DNA of 64,000 nucleotides, taken from NCBI GenBank assembly GCA_033239525.1, contig BSYO01000008.1:15980830-16044829 (forward strand). Direction: 5' to 3'. Of the stretch, positions 21,501 to 36,500 are shown one piece after another. The DNA comes from Nepenthes gracilis. Lineage: Eukaryota; Streptophyta; Magnoliopsida; Caryophyllales; Nepenthaceae. The first letter of the stretch is position 1. Each line of letters opens with the position of its first letter. The notes under the pieces were generated by a model. The model searched no databases. It was not told the origin of the DNA and saw nothing but the letters and a program-made list of their open reading frames with translations. The position numbers and the translations under genes were made by a program.

Positions 21501-24500
21501 AGCATACGGGGACAGCCATAGACTACGTTAAAATTTTCTCAGCATGCATGTTAGATATCACCTGATAAGGATCTCTTCTTTCATTTCATAGATAACTTGC
21601 AACCGTGGGTTTAAGTAAAGTTATTTAGACAACAGGTGCAAGATTTGACTTCTGTGTAAAATATAGTTGAAGGACTTGTAAACTATGTTATTGAGAGGAA
21701 AAACTGTAATTAAGGAAATGGTAGTAATCCATCAAAGAAGCCCGCTTAGAGTACATCTAGTGTTAATAAGTCAAAAAGTAAAGCCAAGAGTGGGAGGATG
21801 TAACTTTCGAAAAAATTTGTTGCTGGTGAACTCCTAGATCATCAAGGGAAGATTAATATGTTTGCGAGTAAGAAGGTGTCTTTTAGTAGGTATTTCATGC
21901 GTGACAAGATGCATAAGGTGGCACAATGCTTGCACAAAGGAAATCTGAGTGTGCTATAAGGGAGAAGTGATCAACCAGAGTTAGAAGATTACGAGAACGA
22001 TGTGGACCAAGCTTTCATGGGCATGATCCACCTCTTGTATGCTATGGAGAAGCATGCTCAGTCGTTTAGCAAGTCTACAAACTTAATGTACATGGAAATT
22101 CAAGTGAATGGAATGAGCACCCTTGCCACGGTTGACACGGGTACTACTCACAACTTTGTGTCTGAGATTGAAGCGGATTGACTATGCATGTGGTTGGAAT
22201 GAGATGCGGTCGCATGAAGGCCATAAATTCAAAGGCAAAGCTCATCTTTAGTGCTGCCAAGTCTGTGTTGGTGTGACTTGGAGAATGAAATGGGAAGCTA
22301 AATTCATGGTAGCACTTGATGACTTTGACTTGTATTTGAAGATGAACTTTCTTAAGCCGACTAAGGGAGTGCCCATGCCCCACTTAAGCCTAGTACTCTT
22401 CATAGGTGAGAGTTTGTGTTTGGTGGTTGCCTCTGAAAAGCTGAAAGAATTTGAGAGGAAGGGCAATGAAAATGTATTGTATGCACTTTAGCTTAAAAAG
22501 GGTCTGAAGAAAGGCAGGCCAATCTTCCTTGTGACGTCAGTGGATGAAAACGTTGAAATTGGGTCTCTACCACTTGAAATTAACCTATAGTTGGAGGAAT
22601 TCGAGGAGTTGATGCCAACGGAGTAGCTGAAGGTTCTTCCTCCTCGAAGTATAGTGCATTATCGGATCGAACTATTACCATGGACGAGGCCACATGGTTG
22701 AAGAACATACAAGATGGTACCTCTAAAACTAATGAAGCTTTGAAAACAATTGGATGAGTTGATCAGTTTAGGGTTCATTTGCATTTCAGAAAGCACCTTA
22801 TAGAGCCTTTGCTTTATTTTAGAAGCAAGATAGGAGTTTGCATCCTTTCATTGTCTACAAGGCTCTAAATAAGGTGACTGTAAAGAACTACTATCCGAAT
22901 TCTTTGATCATTGACTTGCTTAATTAGCTGAGTAACGTAAAATATTTTACGAAACTTGACTTGAGGTTAGGTTATCACTAAGTCAGAATCACTAGGGAGA
23001 CAGACCAAAAGCTACATATATTACAAGATATGGAGCTTTCGAGTGGCTTGTAATGTCTTTTGGTTTGACCAATACTCTAGCAATATTTTACACGTTGATG
23101 AACTAGGTATTCTATGAAAACTTCATCAAATTTGTGATGGTCTACTTAGATGATGTTATTATAAATAGCTCAAGTCTACAAAATCACCTGAAGCTTCTAA
23201 GGCTAGAATATCAGAAGTTGAAGGCGAATTATCACTATGTGAAGTGTGAGATGTACTCATTTACTCAAGAGGAGATCGACTTTCTAGGATAATTTATGGG
23301 ACAAGGTCAGATTAAAATAGATCCACAAAAGGTGCAAGCTATCTAAGATTGGTAAATTCCGATAAGTGCGAGTAAGCTTTGCTCATTCCTTGGCCTTGTT
23401 GACTACTATCGACACTTTATAGAAGTGTCTGTAAAGAAAGCAGCACTTTTGATATTTATTAAGAAGGATAGGAAATATGATCTATAGAAGGCATGCCAAC
23501 AAGCCTTGAGGAGTTGAAGTGTGCTGCAATGAAGGAGCTTGTGTTAGCCCTCTCATATATTACCAAGCACTTTAAGGTGTAGATTGATGCATCAGATTTT
23601 GCCCTTTATTGCAAGAAGGCCATCCACTAGGATATGAGAGTAGAAAGCTAAATGAGATGAAACGACGTTATGCAGCCTAAGAGAAAAAGCTACTAGTGAT
23701 TGTGTACTGTCTGAGGACCTGGAGACACTATTTGTTTAACTCCAAGTTTGTGGTGAAAATTGACTACACTGCTGCCAGTCATATCATTACACAACTAAAG
23801 CTAACTTTAAAGCGGGCTTAGTGGCAAGAGTTTTTAGCGGAATTCGACTTGGAGTTAGAACATAAAACTGTTTGTTGCAACCAAGCCACTGATTTCCTTA
23901 GTAGAAGACCTGACCTCGCTGCCTTGTCTCGAGTGGCCCATCTATCGACAAGTGGTGTTGCCATACCCATCGAAAAATAGGTAAATTTAAATCTTGAGAA
24001 GGATCGAATGGTCGTGACTTTACTTTAACTTATTCGGAAAGGTAAGACTCGAAGATTCTGGGTTGATGATGAATTAATTTTCATGGAAGGGAATCAGGTT
24101 CTCGTACCTAAGGCTGAAGGGTTGAAGAGGATGCTCCTTGGAGAGTTTTATGAAACTCTATGGGCTAGTCACTTATAGTATATTTGGTTAGTGGGAATAG
24201 AAATTTTATTCCCACCTTTTTTTTAGTGGAATATATATTCTACTATTTAGTTACATTTTAACATGGAAAAATATTCTTGGAGGAATATTTATTCCCGGAT
24301 CTCAGGGAATAAAAAATACCACGTTTTATTAGGTATGTTTTATTCCTGGATTTGAGAGAATAATTATTTCCGCATCCCATATTTTTATTCCCGTATTGCC
24401 CTCTTTTTTCCTCTCCAGCAACCGTCTCATGTTCTCTTCTTTCCCTGCAAAACCCTTATGAAGCTGCTGCGCCGTCGTAGAGCAAGAGAGTGGGAGAGAG

Positions 24501-27500
24501 AGAGAGAGAGAGAAATTGATCGAAATTGGAGGATAAACCATGATTTTCATAGTAAATCTTGTTAATAATAGAGATGATCCAAAATACTAGAGGTTGTTGT
24601 GGCTGGCATCGTCATGTTGTGCTGATTTGTCGTTGGGCTCTATTTTCAAGGAGAGGTAGGGCACTAGCAAAGCAAGAAAAAGGAGGAGGAAGAAGGAAGA
24701 AAAGGGGAAGGAAGGAAAAGGTAAAAAGAAAAGGAAAAGAAGAAGAAAAAGGAAAGAAAAACAAAAAGGAAAGGAAGGGAATAGAAGATTCGAGAAATGG
24801 GTTTGACGTTGAGAGAGGAGAATATTATGTTTATATATTATATATGTTAATAAATATGTTATATTGAATACATTAAATTATGTATATTATATTAATTATA
24901 TATTAAAATATGTATATTATATGATAAAAATATATATTATATTAAATAAAAAAAAGTGAGTTAAAAATGAAATTATGAATTAAAATTACTACAAATTCTT
25001 GAATAAAGATAAAAAAGTCATTACCACAAATTTCTATCTTATTCTTCATACTATTACCAACAACTAAACAATGAAATACTAATTTTCAATCTATTCTATT
25101 CCAATAACCAAATATAAATTTTTAATTGTATTCCCATCTTATTATATTTTTTGGGAATAATTATTCTATTCCCACCATATTCCATTCTCGTAACTAAATG
25201 TATTGTTAGGGTAATAACGTATCCTATACTTACTATAGAAAGGCTATCAGACGTTAGGGTAATTGGCCCAAGGTAAAGGACGATGTGATGAGTTACATGA
25301 AGATATATCTCACCTTTCAATATGATAATATTGACTATCAGAAGCTGGCGGGGTTGTTGGAACCCTTTGTTGTACCTAGTATACAGTGGAAAAGTATTTC
25401 TCTCGACTTCATCACGGTTTGCCCAAGGTTGTTGAATACTTGTGCCTCTTGGTGGTCATGGACCGCTTCTCAAAATATGTCACTTTTGTTTTGACATCAA
25501 GAGTTTGTTCAGGGGGAGATAGCGCCCCTTTTCTTTAAGCATATCATTGAATACTAGTGAGGGCCTTGAAGCATTGTAAGTGACAGAGATGGTCATTTCA
25601 TCCTATCCTTTTGATCAGAACTCTTTGAATTGTTTGGTTTAGAATTAAATATCTCATTGAGTTATTATTCCTAAATTGATGGTTAAATGGAGAAATTCAA
25701 TAGATTACTTGAGGGGTACTTGTGACATTTTGTGAGTATCAGTTGAAACGATTGGGTGAAGATTCTTAATGTTCTTCAATTTTTTTAATACTCAAAAGTG
25801 CTTTTTTTTTTTTGAAACAAAAAATTCTTTTGAGATTGTAAGAGGTCAGCAGTGACTTCTTCTATATATTGTGCCCGTGCCATATGAAAGCAAGTGTTCT
25901 CGTACTCACAACTTTGACCAGGTTTGGAAGTGGAACGTAGAGATTGCCAGAGCCTACCTAGAGAAAGCATCTCATCAAATGAAGAAATTGTAGATCAGAA
26001 AAGGGGGCCCATGCAATTTCATGGGGAGATTTTGTATTAGTGAAGCTTCTCTATGAGTAGATGTGGTTCCTCAGACAAAGAGACAATCACCTCCTACGAA
26101 AATATAAAGGCCTTGTCCAGATCTTGCTTGTGTAAGGAAGGGCTTGTACAAGATAGATCTTCCGGAATGGATGAAGGTTCATCCAATCTTGTATGTGAAT
26201 TGTTTGAAGTTGTATTAGCCTAACATGGAAGGCCCTTCACGCAATCTTTTGTAGCACTCCAACATTAGATTGAAACCACCATTAATGCCAAAATTTGAAG
26301 AAACCATTGCTGTATGGGAGGTGATCACATTAGGTGGAAGAAGTGCACGTGAAGTGGAAAAGGAGACCAACTTAAGAGACAAGTTGAGACTTTGCTAAAA
26401 ACGTGAGACTGGAAAGGTGTCAGATCAAAGCCATCCTTAAGATCAAGTCCACGAGGATGTCACTGCTTAATAGGGGATGTTACAATCTAAACTGAGTTAT
26501 GTCATTTTTTACTTAATTTTTTTATATCATTGAATTTTTTAGGACTTTAGATGAATTTTGTTTGAATTTTAATATTGTAAAAATATTATATAACCCATTA
26601 TGAAAGTTAAGGACTTTTAATGTATATTAGTATTAAAGGCCAAAACGCCCAAAACCCTCTATGTGGGGTAATGAATTCAAGAAATCTTTTTTTATATCCG
26701 ATTATTGCCTGTTATAATTGCTTGCTTGCTTATGTTATCGCACTTTCAACTACTGACATGCATTTGATATCTCGACATTGGTGTATTTTTTACGGTTACG
26801 TCTCAGGATTTACCCTGACACTTTAGCATGCTTGAGATCGACTTGTTTGACCTCTAGCTCCCAATGGAAATAGACGTCCCGCACGGTTTTTTGGTTATAA
26901 AATTCGAACCGTGAGAGTATGCTGAGCATTCAAGTAAAGGCCCTTGTATGCACAAGGCATTAGGTTGATGCTATTGGCAGTGTGTTGGCTTGTGGCTTTA
27001 GGATGGGGCTTGGCTAATGAATGGACATGGGCTTGGCAGGAGATACGAGCACTGAGAAGGCTTGGACATGGAGTTGTGCCACGACACAATGAAGCCATGC
27101 GAATGCTAGCTAGTTGTAAGGCCCGAGTTTTTGGGTTATAATAATCTTGGCTAATTAAATTAATATAATTAAAATTGAGGTCAAATGATGTGAAAAATTG
27201 GGTCAAAAGTTAATATTAGTTTGGATGTGGATCAAATGGAGTAGCACTCGAGAGAGGCCTGACCCATTCTTGAGGTCCAAAACCAAAACTTCTGTGCTTG
27301 AGTATCGCTCGAATCATGCTCAAACGCTGATTCTAGTGAGCTCAAAGCTAGACTCATGCTCGAGTCACACTCGAGTGCTGATTTCAGAGGGGATGGTGCT
27401 CGATGCACGCTCTATTGGTGCTCTAGTGCCAGACTATTATAAAAGGAAACGGAGCTCATTTTCTATCATTCCTGCCGAGGTTTCAAGAGGAGAGAGCCAA

Positions 27501-30500
27501 GGAGAAGAGAGAGGGGAAGAGAATGAAGGCTCAAGAAGGTCCAATTTAAGAAATTGGAGCCTAGAATTTGGTGAATTTGGAGAAAAGGAAAGTGTACTCT
27601 ATGCTCTCAGTCCTTTGTTGCTGTTCATTTCCCATTTCTATGAGCAATTCTTATTCCATTGCTCAACTATATCATAAATTTCGAAGTTATATTGTCCATA
27701 CTAAGCATGCATGTAAAGTTTCCATGATTTTGCCGCAAGTTTATGTAAATTTCTGCCCATGTTTATATATTCATACACGTTCCGAATATTGTTCTATAGC
27801 TACATGCATGTCTTAAATTCATGATTTAATGATCCTACATGTGATAAATTTCGTATCCCATACTAAAGTATGTTCTAGAGTTATAAGTTCAGCTGTATGC
27901 TTCCAGAATTTAGTGAAATAAGCCCTACATGTGAAGTGTAAAAGTTGATATTATAGAATTTGTTCATGTTGCTATTTTTGCTGCATTTTTACTGAATTTT
28001 GCTGAAATGCATGCTTTAATTTTGTGTTGTAGCTTATATTGGTTTTAAATTATCAAGTATATGTTTTATGGATGTTGGAAAAAAGTATTTGTGTTGGCAA
28101 TTAAGGTCTGGAAATTAAGACACATGCTGAATTTGCCAACTCTTGCTGAATTTCTGCATGTTTCTGTATTTTGAAATTGTCCAGAATTTTCGTGCCTTCA
28201 ATTGTAATATGATTAAGCTCCTGTAGAATTATAAGTATGAAATTCTGAAAGAAAATTCTATAATTTTGTTAAGAAATGATGAACCGTTCTCCAAAAAAGT
28301 GAGACCAAGTATTAAGAAGTTAAGTGTAGAGTTTCCTTGGTTAAATATTGGACCATAGATTATGTTTAGCGGGTAGTATGTTATGACATAACTTAATATA
28401 TTATAGTGGTATATCGATATTCGATCCTATCATCCGCAGTGTTAAGAAGCGACGTTTGGCCCCATCTATAAGGTTATATTTAGACGGCCCACCTCTGAGT
28501 CTTGAATACGAGCGTATGGCCTTTGGTTATGTGGAAATATACACAACCTGGTCTTTGATTGTCCGCTCCTTTAGCTCGTAAGGCCAATCGGCCATGGTTC
28601 CTAAAGAAAATAAAGAATTAAGCAAGCTTTAATGATTCAAAGGTGTTAAGATAGGATAAGAAAATCTGGAAACTTTACCATGACATTTCTCTGCACAAGT
28701 TCATGTATTTGTATCTGATCATATTCCATAGTCCATTCTGATATGTTTTAAATGCTAATACATGTCCATTGATATATTACGTGTCTTGCTGAATTTTTGG
28801 CTCACTTCCTTACTGTTTTTACTAACCCTTCAAATGAAATGCACGAGTATTTGCCGGACAACCAGGTGTGAAGGTTGAAGAAGTTATATTTTATGTTTTT
28901 AGTGATGAAATTAATGTTAATGTCATGTTTCTGGACATCTTTTAATATATCAATATGTTGTATTGTAGTTTAATTTCAGTTTCGAACAATGAAATGTTAT
29001 GTATTTAGCTTTCGGACTGTGTTTAGTTGTCTAAAATGCTGTTATGTGGCGTCCAGTCTTAGTGGAGTTGTCGCCACAAGTGTTGGCAGCTTGTGAATGG
29101 CGTTGAATAATGAATTTAATTTTATTATCTGTTTGAGGCCAGCAGGTCAAATCTGGAATTAGGTGGTCAGCTATCCATCATGTGAATGTTGTGGATGTTC
29201 GGTGATGTATTCGCAGGTTGTTGGTATCTGGGTCGGCTGCCTGGCAGCAGCATTCGTGACTAAGATTGCAGATTTTTATTTCTCTGACTACGTCTTTGTA
29301 GGCATCATTCCTTGCATGTCGTCCGACATCACGTATTTGAGTCGGTATCGGAGCCACGAGTGACATGGCAATCGTGTTTGGGTCTTATGTTTAATATAAT
29401 GTTTCATGTGTGGTCGGTCGAGGTATCGACGTAGAGTTTACGTCCGAATTACTATAAGGTATATTTGGTTAAGACACGATAAATGAATTAAGAATTAATC
29501 ATGGATCGAGATTTGGGACATGACATTCTAAGGCAGTATTAGAGAGTTTGTAAGAAGATGCCTTAAGGATTGAGTTTGATTAATTGTGGTTTGAGAATTT
29601 TAATCTGATTAATATTTTTGTGATAGGATTAAGAGATGGCAGGATTTGGAGGCAACCTTGGATCGAACTTTCATCTGGACTGTGAGGAGCAATGTACGAA
29701 CTTTATGGCGAGGATGACCAATGTTATAGAGACAATGGCTCGAGGTCAACATAACTCTGAACTAATTCCAGCCCCAATGCATCCAGGAGCTTTAGCTTAT
29801 GATCGATTCGTCAACGAAAGGGTTCCAAAATTTTTGGGCGATCTTGACCTGTCTAAGGCAAAGAATTGGATCCAGAGGATCGAGAAGGTTTTTGCTATAA
29901 TTTGTTGCCCCGAAGAAGATAAGGTGACATTTGCTACATATAAATTGGAAGGTGAGGCGGATCCCTAGTGGTCAATGAAGAAGCAAGCCATGGGCATGGA
30001 GGACCATGAGATAACACGAGACATTTTTGTCGATGTGTTTATGGTCAAGTACTTCCCGACGAGTCTTCGGGAGTAGGAAGTTGAGTTTGCCAGCCTCAGG
30101 CAAGAAAATTGAACTGTGGTTGAGTATGATGCAAAATTTATGGAATCGTTATGTTATGCCCTGCACATGATCCATGACGAGGCTAGAAAGATGAGGAAAT
30201 TTCAGCAAGGATTGATGGACAAAATTCGAAGGTAGCTCGTGACACTCAAGTTGAGAACCTACCGGGATGTGTTAGATTGAGCCTTACTATTCAAGAAAGA
30301 GCTGGAAAGAGAAAAGTTTTCTGAGAAGAAAACGTCAAGCCGAGGAGGGCAAGGTTCGGGATAGAGTTCGGGATCAGGAGGATCCCAAAAGAAAGGAAGG
30401 GCAGTAAAGAAAGGAAAGAAAATAGCGGAAGGTCAGATGGTACTGGGGTTGCAATCGACAATGCCTATATGCCTGCAATGTGGGAAATCGCATGGAGGTA

Positions 30501-33500
30501 GGCCCTGTTATAAAGCTTTGGGAGCTTGCTTTCACTATGGCCTACACGGCCACCTGATTAAGGATTGTCCTCATCCTAAGAAGCCAACGGTGAAGAATCT
30601 CAATGTTACGGGAATGGCTTTTGCTGTGACGATTCAAGAAGTGGTGGCACCACCTAACGTCGTAAAAGGTAATCTCACTATTTTCAATACTCTAGTTCAT
30701 GTACTTTTAGATTCGGGGTCTACACATTCTTTTATATCTCCAAAGTTTGTCTTTTATTGTCACACCCGAGGATTTTGGAGTATGTATTGGTTGTGTCTAC
30801 ACTATGGGATCGTCTATCGTTACTGATATTGTGTACCCGAGGTGTATAGTTTGGGTTGCAATTGGTCGTAGATTTGGTCTTATTAGACATGTGTGACTTT
30901 GACGTGACCTTAAGCATGGATTGTTAGCAAGTTACCATACCAGTGTCAATTGTTTCCACAAAAGAGTCCATTTTGCTATTCTGGGGTGTGAACCATTTTT
31001 TATTCAAGGTGTAATTCAAAAGGAATTCCCCTATTTGATTTTGACTTTGCATGCTCGTCACTTAATGGAAAGTGGTTGTCAAGCCTATTTAGCTTATGTG
31101 AGCATAATTGGGAGCCAGTGTTTCTTGTCAAGATATTCTAGTGGTATGCGAGTTTGAAGATATTTTTCCAGAGGACTTACCAGGATTGCCACCACGTCAG
31201 GAGATTGAATTCGAGATTGAAGTTGTGCCTGGAGTGGTACGTATCTCTAAGATGTGATATAGAATGGCATCGGCAGAATTGAAAGAGTTGGAGCAACAAT
31301 TGCAAAAGCTGTTGGGGAAAGGACTTATTTGGCTAAGTGTGTCGCCGTGGAGTGCTCCGGTGTTGTTTATGAAGAAGAAGCATGGATCCATGCTGCTTTG
31401 TATCAATTACCCAGAATTGAACAAAATTACCATAAAAAATAAATATTTGTTGCCGAGAATTGATGATCTATTTAATCAATTGCAATGGGCCTATTCTCAA
31501 AGATTGACCTTTGTTCAGAATATTATCAATTGAGAATTAAGGAGGAGGAGGACGTGGTGAAGACAACATTTCAAACGAGGTATGGGTTTGATGATCTATG
31601 AGTTATTGGTTATGCCTTTTGGTTTAACTAATGCTCCTGTAGTATTTATGGATTTGATGAATTGGGTATTTTAATCCTACTTGGACAAGTTTGTAGTGGT
31701 GGTCATCGACGACATTTTAATCTATTCAAAGAACTAGGACGAACATGAGGTGCATTGAGGATTGTATTACATATACTTCAGGATTGGAAATTATATGCCA
31801 AACTTAAGAAGTGTAAATTTTGGTTTGAAGAAGTTATATTTCTAGGGTATGTTATATTGAATGGAGGCATTTTGGTTAAACCAAAGAAGATCGAGGTTAT
31901 TCTTAATTAGAGTCACCCAACTATAGTGACCGAAGTCGAGGCTTTCCAGGGAATGGTAGGTTACTATCGGAGGTTTGTGGAGAAGTTTTCTAGATTTGCC
32001 TTGCCATTGACCCGATTGACACGAAAGGAGACCAAATTTGTTTGGACGGAGGAATGCGAGTGGGGTTTTCTAGAATTGAAGAATCGATTGACGACTGCCC
32101 TGATTTTGACCATTCTAGAAGGATCTGGCCGATTTGTAGTTTATTTTGATATTTCTAAGATCTGATTGGATTGTGTGTTGATGCAACACGGAAAGGTAAT
32201 GGATCATGGATTGAGGCAATTGAAGACTCATGAAAAGAATTATCCGACTTATAATTTGAAGTTAGCGGCGTCATCTTTGCCTTAAAAATTTAAAGACATT
32301 ATTTGTACGACAAAAAGTTCTTGGTGTATTCTAACCATAGGAGCTTGAAGTTTTTTTTTTTTTTCAAAAAGAATTGAACATGAGGCAAACACGATTGATG
32401 GATTTTCTAAAGGATTACGATTGTGAAATCAGTATCAACCCAGGAAGGCTAATGTTGTGGCTGATGCTTTAAGTTGCCAAATGAACTTTGTGGCCAATTA
32501 GAGGATTAAGGAGATAGAAATGCTAGAATGCATGAGGCAATGCGATATTAAGAGGAACTCCCAAGGTAACCGAATGATTTTGTCATATTTCCAAGTTCAA
32601 CCGGAGATTTTGGAAAGGATCAAAGGAACCCAAATGAATAATCCATTTCTGGCGGAGATTTGAATTGAGACTCAAGAGCTGATTTTAGTGTTCATACTGA
32701 TGGAGTGTTGAGGTTTTGAGATCGGGTATGTGTATTGGATATTAAGGACCTAAAGGAAGAGATCATGAATGAAGCGTATCGATCAAAGTACACTATCCAT
32801 CCGGAGATCAATAAGATGTACCAAGATTTGAAGAAGATATCTTGGTGGAGGAATATGAAAAGAGAAATCGCAACTTATGTGGGCCGATGTTTGATTTGTC
32901 AATAGTTGAAGGTCGAGCACAAGAAGCCACTCGGCCTATTGCAACCGATGCCTACTCCTAGCTGGAATTGGAAGGATATATCGATGGATTTTGTGATGGG
33001 ATTGTCGAGAACACTAAGGAACCATGATGCCGTTTGGGTAATTGTTGATAAGTCTACAAAATCAGTGCATTTCATAGCTATTCGGATGGCATATTCAAGA
33101 GATCGGTTGGCTAGATTGTATATCAGTGAAGTAGTAAGATTGCACGGTGTACCAGCATCCATTGTGTCTAATCGAGACTCAAGATTTGTATTTAAGTTTT
33201 GGAAAATTTTGCATCATGAATTGGGAATGAATGTGAAATTTAGCACAACATACCATCTCCAAACGGATGGGCAATTGGAGCGTATGATTTAGGTTTTAGA
33301 GGATATGTTAAGTGCTTTGATTATGGAGATGAAACGCAATTGGGATGATCATTTAGCACTGGTAGAATTTACTTATAATAATAGTTTTTAAGCTAGCATC
33401 GGTATGGCTCCGTTTGAGGCATTGTACAGGAGGAAATGTCGTTCGCCGATCTATTAGGAGGAGATTGGTAATAGACGGCTTTTGGGACCAGAAGTTATCC

Positions 33501-36500
33501 AAGAGATGTCCGATAGGATTCGTGTGATTCATGAGAGATTAAAGGTTGCTCAAAGTTGACAAAAGAGCTATGCTAATCGAAGAAGATCGGAGCTGAATTT
33601 TGAAGTCGGGGATTATGTATTTTTGAAAATTTCTCCATTGAAGAGGATCTCAAGGTTTTGGACTAAAGGAAAGTTGAAACCGAGGTTCATTGGACCATTT
33701 GAGATCTTGGAAAAGATTGGTGAAGTGGCCTATTCATTGGCTTTGCCACCAAATTTTGGAGAAGTGCATAATGTTTTTCGCTTGTTGATGTTATGGAAAT
33801 ATGTTTATGACCTGACGCATATCATTGAGTACGAGCCGTTGACGATTAATGGCAATTTGACGTACAACGAGGAGCCGATTTAGATTTTGGGTCGAAGAGA
33901 TCAAGTGTTCCATTAAAAAATTATTCCATTAGTCAAAGTCTTATGGAGGAATCACTCATATAAAGAAGCCCCGTGGGAGCGAGAAGATAAAATTTGGGAC
34001 AAGTACCCGCTCTTATTTTTTCACTAGGGTATGTAATTTTTTGTCAAATTTCGAGGACGAAATTTTATAATGAGGAGAGAAATATAAGGCCCTAGATTTT
34101 GGATTATAATAATCTTGGTTAATAAATGTAATATAATTAAAATTAAGGTCAAAGGATGTGAAAAATCTGATCAAAAGTTAATATTCAGCCGAATGTGGGT
34201 CAAGTGGAGAGGCATCCAAGGGAGGCACGACCCACACTTGAGCTCCAAAACCAGATCCTTTGCGCTCGAGTATCACTTGAATCACTCTCGAGTGCCGATT
34301 CTAGTGAGCTCGGGGCTCTACTCAAAGTCGAGTCACGCTCGAGCGTTGATTTCAGTGGGGATTGCACTAGATGCACGTTCAACTGGCGCTCGAGCGCAAT
34401 ACTATTATAAAAGGCAACTGAGCTCATTTTCTGTCATTTTTCCTCCTAAGGTTTCCCGAGAAGAGAGAGAGAGTCAAGGAGGAGAGGAAGAGAGAAAAGG
34501 CTCAAGAAGGTCCAATTCAAGAAATTAGAGGCTAGAATTTGGTGAATTTGGAGAAAAGGAAAGTTTACTCTATGCTCTCCTTCCTTTGTTGTTGTTTATT
34601 TTCCACATCTATGAGCAATTCTTGTTCCATTGTTTAACTATGTCACAAATTTCGAAGTTATATTGTCCATACTAAGTATGGATGTAAAGTTTCCATAATT
34701 TTGCCGCAAGTTTATGTAAAATTTCTGCCCATGTTTATATATTCATACACGTTCTAATTATTGTTCTACAGCTACATGCATGTCTTTAATTCATGATTTA
34801 ATGATCCTACATGTGATGAATTTCGTATCCCATACTATAGTATGTTCTAGAGTTATAAGTTAAGCTGCATGCTTCCAGAATTTAGTCAAATAAGCCTTGC
34901 ATGTGAAGTGTAAAAGTTGATATTGTAGAATTTGTTCATGTTGCTATTTTTGCTGCATTTTTACTGAATTTTGCTGAAATGCATGCTTTGATTTTGTGTT
35001 GTAGCTTATATAGGTTTTAAATTATCAAGTATATGTTTTATGGATGTTGGAAAAAAGTATTTGTGTTGGCAATTAAGGTCTGGAAATTAAGACACATGCT
35101 GAATTTGACAACTCTTGCTGAATTTCTGCATATTTCTGTATTTTGAAACTGTCCAGAATTTTCATGCCTTCAATTGTAATATGATTAAGTTCCTGTAAAA
35201 TTATAAGTACGAAATTATAAAATTCTGAAAGAAAATTCTATAATTTTGTTAAGAAATGATAAACCGTTCTCTAAAAAGATGAGAACCAAGAATTAAGAAG
35301 CTAAGTGTAGGGTTTTCTTAGTTAAATATTGGACCATGAATTATGTTTAGCTGGTAGTATATTATGGTATGATTTAATATATTATAGTGGTATATCGATA
35401 TCCGACCTTATCATTCACGATGTTAAGAATTAATATTTGGCCCCGTCTATGGAGTTATATTTAGACGACCCATCTCTGGATCTTGAATATGAGCGTATGG
35501 CCTTTGGTTGTGTGGAAATATACACAACCCAGCCTTCGATTTTTCACTCATTTAGCTAGTAAGGCTTACCGGTCCTGGTCCCTAAAGAAAATAAAAAATT
35601 AAGCATGTTTTAATGATTCAGATAAGATAAGGAAATCTGGAAACTTTATTATGACATTTCTCTGCATAAGTTCCTATATTTGTATCCAATCATATTCCAT
35701 AGTCCATTCCGATATGTTGTAAATGCTAATACGCGTCCATTGATATATTACGTGTCTTGCTGAGCTTTTGGCTCACTTTTTTACTGTTTTTACTAGCCCT
35801 CAAATGAGATGCACGAATATTTGTTGAACGAGCAAGAGTAAAGGTCGGAGAAGTTATAGTTTATGTTTTTAGTGATGAAATTATTGTTCATGTCATGTTT
35901 CTGGACATCGTTTAATGTCTCAACATGCTGTATTTTAATTTAATTTTGTGATATATTAATATCACAAGTACATGACGCATTTGTGCTTTCAACCACTTAA
36001 AAGTTTTTGATTAGTTGAAAATTTTGTAAACAGATATTTACACTTTAGAATGCCTTCTAGGCATGCTAGGCATGTGCATTTGTAATTGAGGGTTTTTGCC
36101 ATCACAGCTCAATGACCTAGGCAACTTGTGCAGCTGCCATTTTTATTCAGGAACAGTTGCGTGTTTGCATGCCCATGTGCATGTTTGAATGTTTTAACAT
36201 GCTGCAGTCGTGTGTCCTTGTTAACCATTGTGCTTGTCTTGCCAATTTTTGCATCTCATGGCATTGTCAGCTTGAAATAGCTTTTCTTTCATTCTTATCA
36301 CATGTACCTACTCTAATGATGCACTAATGACTTTGTCATTGGCTTGGCATTGAATTGCCCCACTCCCCGTCTAGGCCCTGTCCATGTGCATTGCCCATGC
36401 GATGGACTTGTCCATTTTTAGGGAATGCCCAATTGTTATGCACTTACTAGCAGCATCATGGTCCAATGCCTTGTCCTCACAATGGCCTTAGTAGCTGTGC

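Larger units (their letters stand above)
20550..26915 (+). mobile_element. Decayed chromovirus-type gypsy element in intron 1
   Basis: The order is a partial 5' LTR, a primer-binding-site-like sequence, gag, protease, RT, RNase H, integrase and a 3' LTR, all on the + strand. The element is interrupted by a 1030-bp Harbinger-like insertion at 24176-25205. Coding sequence is full of stops. The gag signature and protease differ from the Tekay group in this window, so it belongs to another Ty3/gypsy lineage; a Galadriel-like chromovirus is my best guess. A related fragment lies inverted at 36559-37640. Confidence 0.75.
27115..35945 (+). mobile_element. Tekay-type gypsy element with truncated 3' LTR
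   Basis: The order is 5' LTR 27115 to about 29330, primer-binding site, gag, protease, RT, RNase H, integrase, chromodomain, polypurine tract and 3' LTR 34083-35945. Both LTRs begin with a TRTAAGGCCC motif. The 3' LTR stops about 355 bp short of the LTR end. The coding region is interrupted by many stops, so the element cannot be autonomous. It lies on the same strand as the host gene whose intron it occupies. Confidence 0.85.

Noticed and set aside
24559..24867. Lysine-rich 102-codon frame as a transposase or nuclear protein
   Set aside because: It is produced by a purine tract inside the Harbinger-like element; no DDE motif or Myb-like domain.
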